Positions 11,860 to 25,003 of a stretch of 64,000 nucleotides of DNA are shown one piece after another (the first letter of the stretch is position 1; each line of letters begins with the position of its first letter). The position numbers were made by a program, and so were the translations under genes. The notes below the pieces were generated by a model. It searched no databases and was not told the DNA's origin. It saw only the letters and a program-made list of their open reading frames with translations. This DNA is from Sipunculus nudus (taxonomy: Eukaryota; Annelida; Sipuncula; Golfingiida; Sipunculidae), in NCBI GenBank assembly GCA_026874595.1, contig CM049314.1, positions 59,067,300-59,131,299 on the forward strand. Direction: 5' to 3'.

Positions 11860-12735
11860 TTTCTGATCCACTGGCAACACAACCGGCTAATTGATATATA
11901 CACAAGCAAAATATATGTAAAATAATGGCAGTACAACATTCCATCCTGCTTGCAAACCGCTGGAATACTGAAAAGACTTTTTATATCATATATATATTTA
12001 TATATTATATAGCATGGTCAACTTACCTTCCCTTCACATTCCAGGCTGTCTTTGCCCTTTTTTAACGAGGTTTTAAAATACCGTGTTTTTTTCGCGAAAA
12101 GGAATTAACGCGAAAGTAGACCTTCGGGAATAAGAGGCTCTATTATAAAAGGCATGTCAAAAGGCAAAAAATATTAATGATAGATTCTGTATATTTTACC
12201 TGTAATAGGGGATGGGGGTATATTCCCCCCCCCCCACCACCCCATATTTTAGCAAGGGGAGATGGTCAGTGCAATCATTCCCCTGCTATTCATAGAATAA
12301 TATTTATATATTGGGAATGAAATATATTAAAAAATTAGTATTATAGAATTTGGTTCTATTTCTTTTGATTTGGTTCAGTGTAGATATAAAGGTATGGAAG
12401 GAAAGAATAAATGGAATCTCTAATAGCCCTTTAATCTTTATTCCGGTATAATGATCTGGAATATCCAAAATATGTTCGGAAACAATATCCCTCAAATTTG
12501 CAACACTCACTTTGCCTTGATGATATAATGCGACACCTTGTGAACAAATAGTGAACTAAAATGAAAACGTCATATATAAACGTCATGGGTTCTGTGCTGA
12601 CATCGTGTATTATATATTGCTCTTGAAATAGCAGATCATATACGTTTCGACTACAACAACGTGTCCCCTTACTGAATATACCCTCAGCCAGGACTAACAC
12701 GGCCTCTATCGGACCCGATTCATACATTACCGTCC
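11860..12735. other. AT-rich spacer left of the gene array
   Basis: No supported gene. Two overlapping minus-strand frames (12304-12510 and 12431-12727) are open but have no recognised motif and no counterpart in the other duplication units. A poly-C run lies near 12225. Confidence 0.4.
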
Positions 12736-12854
12736 ACAGGTATCAGATCTGTGCACGTTAGCGAACATGTACTGTGTTCCAGTGACGACGAGGTAAATAA
12801 AAAGCTCAGAAAATTAGAGCACTAAATAGAACATTGAACTCAGACCATTTTATT

Positions 12855-13105
12855 TCAAAGGCTCCAAGCTCCAAGCAGGAAGTATTCACATGCATATTTA
12901 GGGGAAAACCTGGTGATCCATGAAAAACGTGAAGAACAATAGACAATGCACTGTTTTTACTTGTAACCTATCACTCCCACGTAATGGATATGAGGATATC
13001 AGATTATCAGTTGAGTATTATCAGTTTTACCGACAGCTGATTGAGAGAACATCTGGGAGGTGCTTTTGTGTCACACTGGATTTGCCAGGTCGAGGGCATT
13101 AGGTA
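12855..13105. repeat. Array landmark block, unit 1
   Basis: A noncoding block recurring at 20155, 26555, 31663 and 48755. Shared words include AAGCAGGAAGTATTCACATG, CCTGGTGATCCA, ATATGAGGATA and TCGAGGGCAT. It marks the left edge of each duplication unit. Confidence 0.75.
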
Positions 13106-16100
13106 CTTGAATTTATTCAGGCAAGATTTGTATATTAAGAAACCACCAATGCCGCTATTTTAAATCGAATACTACACCCAATCTATTCTTATATAAGGTA
13201 AATAAAACACATTTTCCCATATTAACTGGATGGCTACAGAAAGGTTATAGTGCAAGGCTATAAGGTCAGTATATGTTAAAGTTAACACAATTCGGTAAAA
13301 TGGTACACGTCCAGTCCATTACAAATATTGTGAAATCCATCGAATTGTAACCTGTCATTATCTAGCAAACAAACAAAACTTTCAAATTATAACATTGATA
13401 TTATTTAATTTACACCATCCCTTCAGCCCTTATGATAATCCCTTTTCATACTGTATAGCGGTTTTAATTCAATTTTCACGAGCACAGTATAATATGAATT
13501 TACTCAATACTAGGGCTTAAGACCGGGAAACGTGTTCATACCTCCTCCGGCTTAGCTATCGATTATCTATAAAATATTAACTTTTCTTTTGTGAAAAGGT
13601 TATCTACAAATTATAATTTTCTTTTTAACTGGTAAAATTTAAACTTCATGACAATATCTCAATATCTCATTTTAAAACTGAAATTTTTAATTTAATTCAA
13701 TGAAAGATTTCAACCTACATTTTAAATCAAGAAATATACATGATAGAATAAAAACAAAGAGACACTTTAGACATATTTGCTTCAATAGTGTAAAATGTAA
13801 ATGTTAAAATATCACATGAAAATGAATGAAAGCTAAACAAATATGTATACCATCAACACAAATATTGTAAAAGGTTAAAAATAATGTTAATAGTGCTGCT
13901 ACCTTAGGATAGCCTTATAAACTCTTTAGGTCCTGCTGTAAATTGGTATGTGAAAAAATGTGAAGTTTGAGCCCATATGTCTTCATGGGTGTGCAGCGAC
14001 TAAGTGTATCGTACACTATCATGACCACCTACATACGATGCTATCAACGTCACATCAACAGTTTTATCCAAATATTTCAGCCACATGGTGACTCTTAGGC
14101 TCTATTTATACTAATATGAGATGCGAAAACCAATCTATTATGTATTAAAGAGATCCATAAAAATTAATCTCTCAGATTATTTTAGTCGTGAAACGTTTAC
14201 AAGATAAATATTAGATATGAGATAGGTGAGCTAGATACACAAAGAAAACGCTTAATAATACTAGTATTCAAATCTTAAAGTTGTACTTTGTTTCAAATGA
14301 TCATTAAAAATGTAATGCCCATCGGAAAAAAAGGCCACAATACGAAAAATTACACAACCGTAAGCCATATCCAGCGTGTACAAAGCAAATAATATATATA
14401 TATATATATATTCAATCCAATAACAATGCCTTTGAATTATAAAAAGGACCGTTATTGTTTATTAAAGTCTCCTCACCACGGTAATATAAATGCTGAAGGC
14501 ATTACCATGTTAGTGTTTGAGTTACTCGCAAGCTAAGAGCAACATGATACTCAGTTATTCAATGCGTATTTCTACAATTAACAAATGATCCGCATCGAAA
14601 TATAGGAAAAGTATTCGTTGTGATTAAGAAGAGTATCTCAATAGAATGGACACAACCAGCGCATTAAGTGACACAGATAAGTTTGATAAGTTTATATAAT
14701 GTCATCACAATTGCTTAGACTCAAGAAATGTATCAACCATACAATATTTCGAAAAAAGAAACGAATTATGTGAAGGCACTAGGAAATATTAAGTTGAAAA
14801 AATAGCGCGGTATCGTTAACCAATCTTTTTGCACATTTGGTAGAAAGTGCAAACTACTGGTCATGTCCTTTAAGTGGTTCTGATCATAAAAAGACAAACA
14901 GTTTTGCAAATAAGGCTACATAGTTTACAAATACACTTATATACAATAGCCTTATAAAATGATTCATTTTAAATATATACATTATTTGTCATGTTCGCAT
15001 GCGTATATGTATAATCAGGTCGCAATGCAACATAATATCAAGCATATAGTCCAAGTCAGTTGAATAGAAATTTTAGTGTTAACTGGCGGGCGAATAAGAA
15101 AACACTAAGACATTGGCCTGGGTCATTAAAAAACTGATCTACATTCTGTTTACAAGTTAGGCCTAGCATGCTTAGGTTTAAGGAATAGCTATGAGTAACG
15201 TGAAACAATGCTCTCCATGCGACAGAAATGCGGCCAATGTCCCCGGACTGACCGGCGTGCGATTTGAAAGGGTCTACGCAATGACCTTCAATCAAATTCG
15301 ACATTAATACACATATTATACACAATTCACGGAGAGGTAGAACAGCAAACATCCTAGAATCTATTATATAACACTGATTATTTAGATAATAAATACAAAA
15401 GTGAGGCCATGTTCTGTTTCACATTCAGGTATTTTATATAGGAGTAGTCAAATTGCAGAATAGAACATAAAAATATATAACAGAGCTTCTCTTATTATGT
15501 ACGTCCCTGTGTATATATCGTTTCCCCGGTGAACAGTGATAATATATTAACGTGCCATCATTAAGTCTTACCATATTTACTAGCCAGTTTGCTATATGAC
15601 GATTTCGCATATTATTACCGCTAAGACAGGTCTTTAATTACTGTTTTCGCAATGTTTCTTCCTTAATATTCCTTTTATACAAGCATGGGCATTGCGCATT
15701 GTCTCACCGGCAGGTGGGAACGAGGGTTATCGTTATGTCATTTTTTGGTGTGTTAGTTCGGGCACCTGTTCACACATATTTGTATTTTTCGACATTTCCA
15801 TACAAGCTCACACTTCATGAGATCGCATACGTCCTCCACCCAGCATCTTCTTTCAGGAGGGTGTCAGTACACATTTATACGACCGGAATTGGCCATTGGT
15901 ACAGTCACTGAAACAAATTAATGGCCGCATGTTACTAGACTCATAATTCTAACAAAATCATGAATATTTTGTAAAATGTACAAAATTTCTGTAAGGAGTA
16001 CTCGGATATTTAAGTACTCTTGTTTGAAATCGAGACACTAGTCCTGCATAATAAGATTAAATATAAAACATTGTTCCTTCTTGTTTGGAAGCAGCACACA

Positions 16101-16894
16101 TGGGATATTAAACAAAAACAAAACAACAAAAAGTACATGTATCACATGGGTAATGTCCAAAATAAGCATTCTATTAGTGTTATTTTTAACATATATGTTT
16201 CCTTACATGTTACCTTATAGAACACGGTAATTATGATAAAGTGAACTCGAGTAAGAGTCGGGTAATATATGTAACACGAGTCCAAATTTTGCTAGCTGTT
16301 TCAACACTACACAGATACCTTAAGTTCGATAGGCGGATAAATTGGTAGGATTTTATGTGATCCTAATAAATACGATGTTTAGGCAATTGTATGGAATATT
16401 TGTCTGGAACCTTTTACACTGCCTACAAATATTGTACTGATATCTTGATGTCAAAATAATTACCTATATCGGACGCTTGTTTCGGTCTGTCCGCCTCACG
16501 GTTACTTTACGTGTACATCCTATAACATCCTATCCTCGGCAGAACTCGTGGGCTCTACGATTGCGGAATGATCTGCACAGGTCAGGAAATCTGGAGTCAG
16601 AGGGATGTAAATTTCATCTTCCCAGTGCACATCTCCTTCTCTAAACTAATATACATTTTGATTGGTTATTATATATATTTAGGCATTTAAATAATTGACA
16701 TATACTTTCCAAAACGGATACTAATTATCTGTACAATATAGTTACGGTTCACATGGGTCGTTTACTTTTTTGCGTATATAGTGTAAGGTATCAAGGGACA
16801 AATAAGGGACAGTGAAATTGAGTGAATATAGAAGATTGTATATCTATTGATACATGATTAATTCGGAAGGACTTTTAAATATTGCTCGAATCTG

Positions 16895-16896
<2 letters not shown>

Positions 16897-16957
<61 letters not shown>
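16897..16957. repeat. (TA)n microsatellite
   Basis: Uninterrupted TA run that abuts the hammerhead-bearing end of the element at 16957-17488. Confidence 0.95.
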
Positions 16958-16958
<1 letters not shown>

Positions 16959-17040
16959 CTCTGGAGAAAAACAACACTGTAAATTCACTACAGTCTGTTT
17001 CACGGGATGCGACCTGATCATCAGGTGAATGTTGTTAGAA
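16957..17040 (-). ncRNA. Hammerhead-ribozyme-like motif
   Basis: Minus strand: CTGATGA at 17018-17024, GAAA at 16998-17001, and a 5-bp stem-III-like helix ACTGT/ACAGT (16990-16994 with 16976-16980). Layout and spacing equal those of the copy at 3608-3672. Confidence 0.4.
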
Positions 17041-17483
17041 TGAAGCTAACGGAGTGGTTTGAAAAGCCGAGACTTTACGAGATTATGCTTTGTGCGTTTG
17101 GGGGAACATTTAATGACTGACACTGATCCTATTGTCCTCGGGGGCACAATAGGTTTGGTCGGGGTACACGTGCGATACTGGAACATAACAGGGCACAGAG
17201 GTTTATTGTGGTTTTAATGTTTATAATTAATACAAAGATATTTTACCAGGAAGCCCATTAGCAAGTAAGCTGATATTTAATAGGGTCCTGGGTAGAGTAA
17301 CATTTCAGTAGTATACACATATGATATAAATATACAATACACATATACTATGAAAATATACAATTCAAAAGGCAAATATACAATATAAAAAAAGGAATAT
17401 AAAAGGCAAATGTACTATACTCATACCAAGTGGAGCAGGTCTCCCAGCTGAAGGTCGTGAAGCCATCGGAGGGTAACACTACC

Positions 17484-17488
<5 letters not shown>
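16957..17488 (-). mobile_element. Penelope/retrozyme-like element inside broken copy 1
   Basis: About 530 bp bounded by two (TA)n tracts. On the minus strand it starts GAAGGTAGTGTTACCCTCCG, has about 390 bp of interior and ends in the hammerhead-like module plus CTCCAGAGTT. The ends match those of 61771-62003 and 3606-3733. It has no open frame of note, so it is probably non-autonomous. It sits where exons 2-4 of gene copy 1 should be. Confidence 0.55.

Positions 17489-17545
<57 letters not shown>
17489..17545. repeat. (TA)n microsatellite
   Basis: Uninterrupted TA run flanking the other end of the 16957-17488 element. Confidence 0.95.
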
Positions 17546-17548
<3 letters not shown>

Positions 17549-17734
17549 GGACATTACCGACGAAGAATAATTTCATGATTCTTATTTTTTTTAGAATTAT
17601 TTTTGTTGGAGGTAACCGCTGACTGATCTTATTCGTAAGCTAAGTGTATATGTACATCTACAGAGTTACATTTTGCTTTGGGGCTACGTGACAGAGCGAT
17701 AGCAATAGCTTCGTGTCATTTTTATTTTTTATCC

Positions 17735-18005
17735 TGATGTCGCACAAGCCCGGTGTTTACCGCCCCAGCAGGTCCTGGGTGTGCAATATATCCAAATTAT
17801 GGGTCATAACACCGAGAAACCTCCAAAAGACGCACTCTTTTTTGAGTGATACACGGCTGTTGGATACAGCCTTCACATTAAGGCTGCAGAGCGCTCACCC
17901 TGGGTTGGGACCGACCATTAAAATCTCACCGCTCCTAGGCTGGGATTTGAACGCACGACCTCCCGGCTAGAGTCCTGTGCTCTATTCCCGAACCACAGAA
18001 GCCCA
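17735..18005 (-). mobile_element. tRNA-derived SINE, second family
   Basis: The minus strand near 17940-18005 reads as a tRNA-like segment with GTGGTTCGGGAATAGAGCAC (A-box region) and GCGTTCAAATCCC (B-box region), followed by a GC-richer body down to about 17735. A (TA)n tract follows the tRNA side at 18049. The body differs from the SINE pair at 3813-4335. Confidence 0.6.
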
Positions 18006-18046
18006 TCATGACAGAATGTTAGTCTTCTTAAACGACGGTATCGATC

Positions 18047-18048
<2 letters not shown>

Positions 18049-18101
<53 letters not shown>
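18049..18101. repeat. (TA)n microsatellite
   Basis: Pure TA run between the SINE and the remnant of exon 1 of gene copy 1. Confidence 0.95.
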
Positions 18102-18105
<4 letters not shown>

Positions 18106-18370
18106 GTATTGTGAGATACAGATTGACAAACAGACAGAAAGACATAACAGTCACATGAAACCTCTCTCTCAGTTATCTGTTTGTACGGTGATGGTGGACC
18201 AGTCACAACAAACACTGCCACATTCAAATCACTGCCCTTTTGATATCATGTTCAAGGTGTACCAAAAGTGAGTTCCAACAAGTCTAACCTTGGTGTCAAA
18301 GTTGGTCTGCCTAAATCTGTCTTATCGCAATTTAAACAGCCTTTACTGTGGGCGTGCGCCTGAACGTTGT

Positions 18371-18477
18371 CTTATTTATGGTGGTATTTGATCTTTTCTT
18401 GCCTGCCTCTTGTCCGTTGTGAGAACAATTAACTTACCCTTTAATTTCAGTGACAGGGAGGTTCAACACCTCACCTG
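18371..18477 (-). promoter_or_regulatory. Upstream block of copy 1 (TATA-like box and E-box)
   Basis: Minus-strand ATAAATAAG at 18371-18379 and an E-box CAGGTG at 18472-18477, 93 bp apart. The pair is kept in all five units, here upstream of a pseudogene. Confidence 0.45.
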
Positions 18478-20154
18478 TCAAGTGAAGTAGTTTGAAAACG
18501 TTATATTTGACCTTCTTGCTCCCGCATCAAGCTTATACTTTGTTGAAGTTTTTAGTGTTTTATAAACCATTGTTATATATATACATTTCATTGGCATAAG
18601 TCCAATTGGTAGTCCGTGTTCATGAACATATACAATTTGTTTTACCTTATCATTGTTTCATTATGTTGCTTACTGCACGTGAAAGTATTTCGCTAGATTT
18701 ATCCTAAAAGAAAACTAGTCCAGTGCTTCCTTAATATTACTTTTACTATGAAGCTTCTCAAATGCAAACACTCGACCATTAAATTAAATGGACTCATGAA
18801 TAATGTCCTTTGTATATTCAAAAACATGGGTAAATAAGCACAACTAAGATATGAACACAATAAAAAATGAAGTATCAATTGTGCACTGCAGGTGATGTGA
18901 GGAACACACATATACACAAACTCACACCATCGGATACTATAGAACGGTTTTTTTGTTATCCAGGAATTTCTGTAAATTTAAAGTATGTCAATTATTGCCC
19001 AATGACCTGTTTTTCATACGGTCTATTGGATGAAATGAATAAAACCATATGATAAGAATGATTATTATTGTTAAGTGTTCCGCATTTCAGAAATTACAGG
19101 CACCGGGTAAGGAACAATATAGAAGTCATTAGCTGCCTCCACGACATTAATTCCTTACTATATGAATATTACTGAATAATATAATAAGCATACACAAGGA
19201 AAATTTAGACAATATTGTAATAAACCTATTTTTTCCACATACTGTGGTTTCGGCAGTGGGCCAACGTGAAGTAGCATGTGCGCACAACAAAATGGTATAT
19301 CACATATCTGTGGTGTCAACGTGTCATAATATATGGAATGCAACTTTAGATCACTTGCAATCCACAGAGAGTGGATTTTAGATATAGGAAGATACATATT
19401 AAGTAAATTAGTATTTGAACGTAATTAACATTTGGAGTCAATGTAACAGGAATGGAGTGTCAAAATCCATGGAATGCAATCTGACCTTGATTTACATTAA
19501 CAGCAAGCAGGTTCGTATTCAAGGGACGCCCCTTCATTCTTATAGATCATGTTATAAACATTCAAGGACAAGCCAGGGATTACTTATGTAATCAAAACAT
19601 AAATTCATTTTTTTTTTCCTTTTTGATTTCACAATGAATAAAATCCTTCAAGAGAAATGTACTTGATTCGTGCCCATTACCATCCACATGTGTAGATAGT
19701 TATACTTTAATCAAAATCTAAACGAATACACGTACAATGAATTTTAAGATAATCAGGTGCAAATATATAAGAAATCATCAAGACGTGAAGAGATATGAAA
19801 ACAATAGAAATATAATGATATTTTATTCCTCAAATAAATTACTAGGCCGGACTGGATGTGTTATGCCTTTGTCCAAAATGCACACATCGCTATCACGCTA
19901 CCCTTTAAATGTATCTAAATTTTTCATATTAACGGACATGTACTGCATTCCATGTGATTTGTATATTTGTACAAATTTACCAATTAACCAAAGGTTCACT
20001 TTTATATCCTTTGGATATTTTGCATTTCCCCACTACGTCCTGAAATATATTACACAGAGCCTACATCTGCTAAAACATAGTAACGAGAGAAATTAAGAGA
20101 AAACCAGACATTAAAAACACCATATCGCACATAGAACCCATACATTTTTTATCA

Positions 20155-20390
20155 AAAGGCGCGGCATCTTCAAGCAGGAAGTAATCACATATACACTTAT
20201 GAAAACCCCTGGTGATCCAGCCGTGACGATCATTTCATATTGCACCCTTTTTTTCTTGTAAACTGTTTACATCAATATGAGGATATCCAATAGTTTATTT
20301 TTATCAGTTTAAACAGAAGCTGATTGACAAACCAGGAAGATGTTTTTGCGACATCCTGGTCTGCTTAAGTCGAGGACATAAGGAACAATG
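20155..20390. repeat. Array landmark block, unit 2
   Basis: Aligns to 12855-13105 and three further copies, with words AAAGGCGCGGCA, TTCAAGCAGGAAGTA, CCCTGGTGATCCAG and TCGAGGACATAAG. Confidence 0.75.
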
Positions 20391-21459
20391 CGAATACTTG
20401 AAGCTTTTTGTACTACAATAAGCAACAACTCCGCATCGAAATATATTGAAAGTATTCGTTGTGTTGCAGAAGAAAAGCTTAGTAGAATGAACCCTGCATA
20501 ATGATTGATAAGTTTATGTTACTTCCTGACAATAGATTATACTAGAGAAATGCACCTAACATGCATTTCTGTGATTAGAGAATTATACCATTAAGTTAAA
20601 AGGTATCATTAAACTGCCATATACTTTATCGGGTAGAAAGTGCCACCTACCGGCCATGTCCTTGAAATGATATTGATCATAATCAAACAAACAACATATA
20701 ATGCTACATAATTTTCAAAAACTGTTACATGCGATTGCTTTATAAATTGATTTTTCATTAAAATATATAATATACTTGTCATGTACAAAAAAGGTCGCCA
20801 TGAAAAAATGATAAAATGGATGGTCAAGTAATTTAAATAGGAATTCTTTGACAATACTAGCGTCCCCTGTCGAAAATACTTAGATTATTACCAGGGTCAT
20901 TACAAAACTGGCCAACTTGTGGTAAAAACATATTCGGCCGATTATACTAAGTTATAACTTTTTTTAAATCAATATTGAACAAACATGGGTGCATTTTTTT
21001 TATTTCTCCATAAATAATGTTAAATTATACACTTTCAACAAAGCTGCTAAAACTAAGAATGTCTATGTGTTCTTATCGTTATCCCGGTAACAGTGATCAT
21101 ATATTTACATGGCATTATTAAGTCTTAGCATCATCTCTAGCAAAGTTTGCTATATGATGATCTTGCATATTATTTCTAGTAGTACAGGTTTTGAATTACT
21201 GTTTTCATTATGTTCCTTCTTTCTTCAATACCTTTTGCACAAGCATGCACATTGCGCGTAATGATCGTCGGGACCCACGAGGATGCAGTTTAGCCGGCTT
21301 TGTTAAGTGAAATTAAACACAAGCCAGGTGCTCCAAAAAGAAAAAGAAAAATGTCACTTTCTTCATTTCAGATATTACAAAATATGACAAGAAAATTTTA
21401 GTGTCCCTCCTTACAAGCAGGTGGAGCTAGTGAGGTCTGGCATGCTTGTTGTTGGTGTG

Positions 21460-24400
21460 TTAGTTCTTGCACTTGTACACACACACTTGTATAGTTTCAC
21501 ATCTCCTTTCATGTTGGCACTTCATAGGATCGCATACTTTCTCCGTCCAGCATTTTCCGTCAGGCCGGCGACAGAACAATTTGATACAGCCGTCCTTTTT
21601 CATCGGTACAGCCACTGAAACAAATAACTGATACAATGTTATTACACTCAAAATGCTAAAAAAAATCATGAATATAATCGAAAAGCTGCTGAAAGGAGAA
21701 CCGGTATACAGAGACGCGAGTCCTTGTTTCGGACACATTACTGGACTTATAATTATTATTCATGGACTCATGAATTCCGGTAAATGTAATTCCTTCCTCA
21801 TAAGTATAAATAAATTCTGCACAATATTGAGCCGAAGCCCCTCTTTACATGGATAATCAGATGAAATATAAATCATTATACCTTCTTGGTTTTAAGAAGC
21901 ACCTATATTATAATTAAAAAAAAAATAAAATATCAGATACGTGATATAAAAAAGCAAGCAGCCCTTTGGTTTAATGTTATATTTAAGTTATTTAGTACCT
22001 ACTCATGATAACATGTACACAGGTAAGATTCGGGTAATATATAATGGTTACGCGAGTCAAAATTTTGCTAGCTGTTTCTAAACCACGCAGAATTTAGTAG
22101 TGATTCCTACTAAATATGATGTACAGGCAAGAATACATGCACATTAGCCAGAGACATTATACGCTGCGATCAGTAGTTGTTCTGATATCTATAGGGGGTG
22201 GTTAAGTAATTACCTATGTCGGACGCATGTTGTGGTTTGTCCGACTCACGGTCACAGATCGTGTACAACCAGTACCGCTTCAGTCCGCGGCATAGGTCAT
22301 CGGCTCTACGACTACTAAATGATCGGTACAGGTCGGGGGAATCTGGCGTCATAGGAGTGTAAATGCCATCCTCCCGGTGCATATCTTCTTCTCTTGACTT
22401 AAATAAATATTTAGGTTAATGTATATTTTCTTGCATTAAAAAAATTGAAATATACATTCCAAATATACCTAAAGTGCTATACATGTTAATTAAGGTAGAC
22501 ATGCGTAGGTATCATAGAGGACGAGCATTCGATAGTAAATTAAGCAGATTATATATTTATTAATAACATTATAAATTAGGGGTGACTTTTAAATAATGCT
22601 GGAAACTGCACGCAGACGCCGAACAAAAATCACCAATACTTCTCAGTACAGAGTATCTATTAAAGTACCAGTTACTATTAACAATGAACATTCCCTGTTA
22701 TGAAGGATTCAATAGAACTTTGCAAGCTTTATCAAGCTATGACAATCGTTCCAAGAAGAAAAAAGCGGAATGCTCCGCCTAATTAATATGGAGTTGAGTG
22801 GATTAAAAAAACCCCACAAGTTTACATTAATGTGATGACCCGTTTCATGTGTGCTTGTGATTCTTCACAAGGAAATTTGTTTTTTTGTGATATTGTGTAA
22901 TGTAGTATACTAATACAATTTAATTATGTACGCTATTGTTTCGGGTTGTGTATTTTTTTTGTAATTATATGTAATTAAATGTAATTCCATGTCGCTTAGT
23001 GTAATGCTGTGAGTTTTGTGCATTTCTACGTAATTCTATATTATTGTCAGGACAAATTTTGTAATTTATCATAATTCCATGAAATGTGGTTCGATTCTGT
23101 ATATCTTGTGAAGTTCTGATAACATACCTTTGCCTTCTGGTGACGTCTACTTTCAATGTATTTCGCTAGAGTTTCGGGGTCTGGACGGCCTTTTTTATCC
23201 AAACGTCTCAGAAAGCAAGATGGTCTGCCGTCATAGAACGTTTTATATGCACTGACGCCCTATAAGAGATTAACCCTTTTACTCAGAACCACAGATTTCT
23301 ATTAAAACGTAATATAAGAATGACCTGATAAGAATGAGATTAAAACGTCCATTTAATAAAGATCTATATCATTGTCAGTACAACTTTTGTAATTTATTAT
23401 TATTGCATGAATTGTGATGTGATTTTGTGCATTTCGTGAAGTTCTGATAACATACCCTTGCTTCATAGTGATGCTCTATAAGAGATTAACCCTAGGTCAT
23501 TCTCTGTTTCTTTGGGAGCGGATTTTACGACCCTGTTTTTACTTCCTAATTAAGGGAAAGCATCTACGTTTTTTGTTCTCAAATTTCTCCACTCTCTCTC
23601 ATATTTATACTATAATTCTGAGACTTGCTTGTAACGTTTAAAAATATTTTTGATATTTAGTACATGGTACCAGCATATTTTATGTTATTTGACTCTAAGA
23701 TGCACATCTCGTCATTTTACCGAACACTTTCTCTGTTGTTATTAAGAAATCACAAATATGAATAAATACCTGTTTGAAGTTGTGTAGCACGTGAAACTGC
23801 CTGTCAAGAAGTTCAAATTCTTGTTCGCCTGTTTTAGTATTTACGCGGATTATTTCTTCTCCATCCTGCGTCCTTATCTTCATTTCCTACAAAGTAGTAT
23901 ATTATTATAGAGTAAAATTTTATATAATACATGTATATAATATGTAATATATATATACATCATAAGTACACGTGTGAGGTTATATCGAATGGTAGATGAT
24001 AACAAGAATAAGAGTGAACACATAGGAGTTTAGCCTCTCCAGGCCGTTTGCTACAATCTGTGGCTAGATGACACAAGCTGTCCTATATATAATTACTACA
24101 AGTCTCATCAGCTTCAGCCACGTGACCGATCTTAAGAAATGTGGAGCCTCCAATAAGTAAAACTGGGAGACACTGGATAAATCTTAATTCGGCGTAAAGT
24201 ACTCCTTAAAAACACATCGGGTAATAGAAGAAGATTCGTTTAAAACATAATGTGGGTAGAATATATTCTTACCTTGACACAGTCGTCTCTGTGCTTGTGA
24301 CGTAAATGAAGACCAAGCAGAACAGCTGCTGCAAACAGGGCAACCACAAAAACTGTCGTCACACCGAAAACCAAACAACGTTTGTGCGATTTCTTTGGTT

Positions 24401-24832
24401 TTGCCATCTTTTGTTCGACAATCTGTGAATTGGAATGAACATTTCGAAAGCTATCACTGGATTCAATTATATGTCTGCGAGAGTATGGTGGCATTGCGAT
24501 CTTTGCATCTTTGCTTTTAATTGCTAGGAACGTGAACGCCATTTTACTTCTAGGTTCGTAATGTTAGTCTACTGTGAGCACATTATCGATCGTTTTCACA
24601 TGTAAATATATATGAGTGCGTGCGTGTGTAACGCGAGAGATGTAAACAAAGAGACAGACAGACAGAACCTTCACATGAAACAGATTTTCTCTCGATAGAA
24701 AATATAACACATACAGTTGTCGTATGTTGGCCAATTTAGGTAGAAACCGACCTTTTCATTTGCCTGGTACGGTGGTGGTGGACCAGTCACAACGAACACT
24801 GGAACATCAAAATCACTGCCTTTAGACGTCAT
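21460..24832 (-). CDS. BRICHOS-domain type II membrane protein, copy 2 (272 aa, 6 exons)
   Basis: Exons (5' to 3'): 24832-24752, 24422-24273, 23886-23770, 23259-23128, 22397-22214, 21614-21460. All introns are GT-AG; junctions are phase 0 except the last (phase 1). The start is the first ATG after an in-frame TAA upstream. Residues 1-27 are a proline-rich cytosolic tail (GPPPPY); about 43-65 form a membrane anchor after a basic KPKKSHKR stretch, giving type II topology. About 95-210 are a BRICHOS-like domain, with its Cys pair at 131 and 196 and the motif HVLHNF where families usually have Asp for Asn113. Residues 222-272 form a cationic (about +6) domain with Cys at 231, 236, 243, 249, 254, 260, 266 and 270. 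BRICHOS domains chaperone their own C-terminal peptide in the secretory pathway. The eight-Cys tail resembles the chondromodulin type, but a defence peptide is also possible. Copy 2 also has an extra Cys208. Confidence 0.85.
22850..23100 (-). repeat. Degenerate ATTACA minisatellite in intron 4, copy 2
   Basis: Many imperfect 9-16 bp units of the type AATTACACTAAGC or AATTACATATAATTAC, read on the minus (transcribed) strand between exon 4 and exon 5. Equivalent arrays lie at the same intron position in copies 4 and 5. Confidence 0.55.
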
Positions 24833-25003
24833 GTTCACTATATACCAAGTGTGAGCTCGAACGGGGTTTGTCGATAGTGTCAACACCTCAACAGATTACA
24901 CTTATCTAACCTTGGCGGTGAAATTGGCCTGCATATAACTGTCTAATCTCAATTCAAACTCTATTCAACTGTGGCGTTGCTGGGAGACATGCGCCTAAAC
25001 AGT

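Larger units (their letters stand above)
15753..18249 (-). pseudogene. BRICHOS gene copy 1, broken
   Basis: Remnants of exon 1 (about 18187-18249), exon 5 (16464-16645) and exon 6 (15753-15907) are recognisable by alignment to copies 2, 4 and 5. Exons 2-4 are absent; their place is taken by TA tracts, a Penelope-type short element and a SINE. Exon 1 has a one-base insertion soon after the ATG that gives an early stop. Exon 5 has a frameshift and a TAG. In exon 6 the first conserved cysteine reads Arg and the second is a TGA stop, while the remaining six cysteines and the terminal stop persist. The acceptor AG and donor GT around exons 5 and 6 survive. It cannot encode the membrane protein. 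Confidence 0.85.

Noticed and set aside
12304-12727. Two overlapping minus-strand frames of 68 and 98 codons
   Set aside because: No domain, no ATG context or splice partners, and no counterpart in the other units; likely chance.
17900-18000. Possible functional tRNA gene
   Set aside because: The A- and B-box regions are present but the cloverleaf is imperfect and continues into a SINE body.
19737-20096. 119-codon plus-strand frame
   Set aside because: The corresponding region of unit 2 (about 26190-26520) aligns as noncoding spacer and is not open over the same length.
21653-21856. 67-codon plus-strand frame near exon 6 of copy 2
   Set aside because: Antisense to intron 5 and the equivalent intron in copies 4 and 5 does not keep it.
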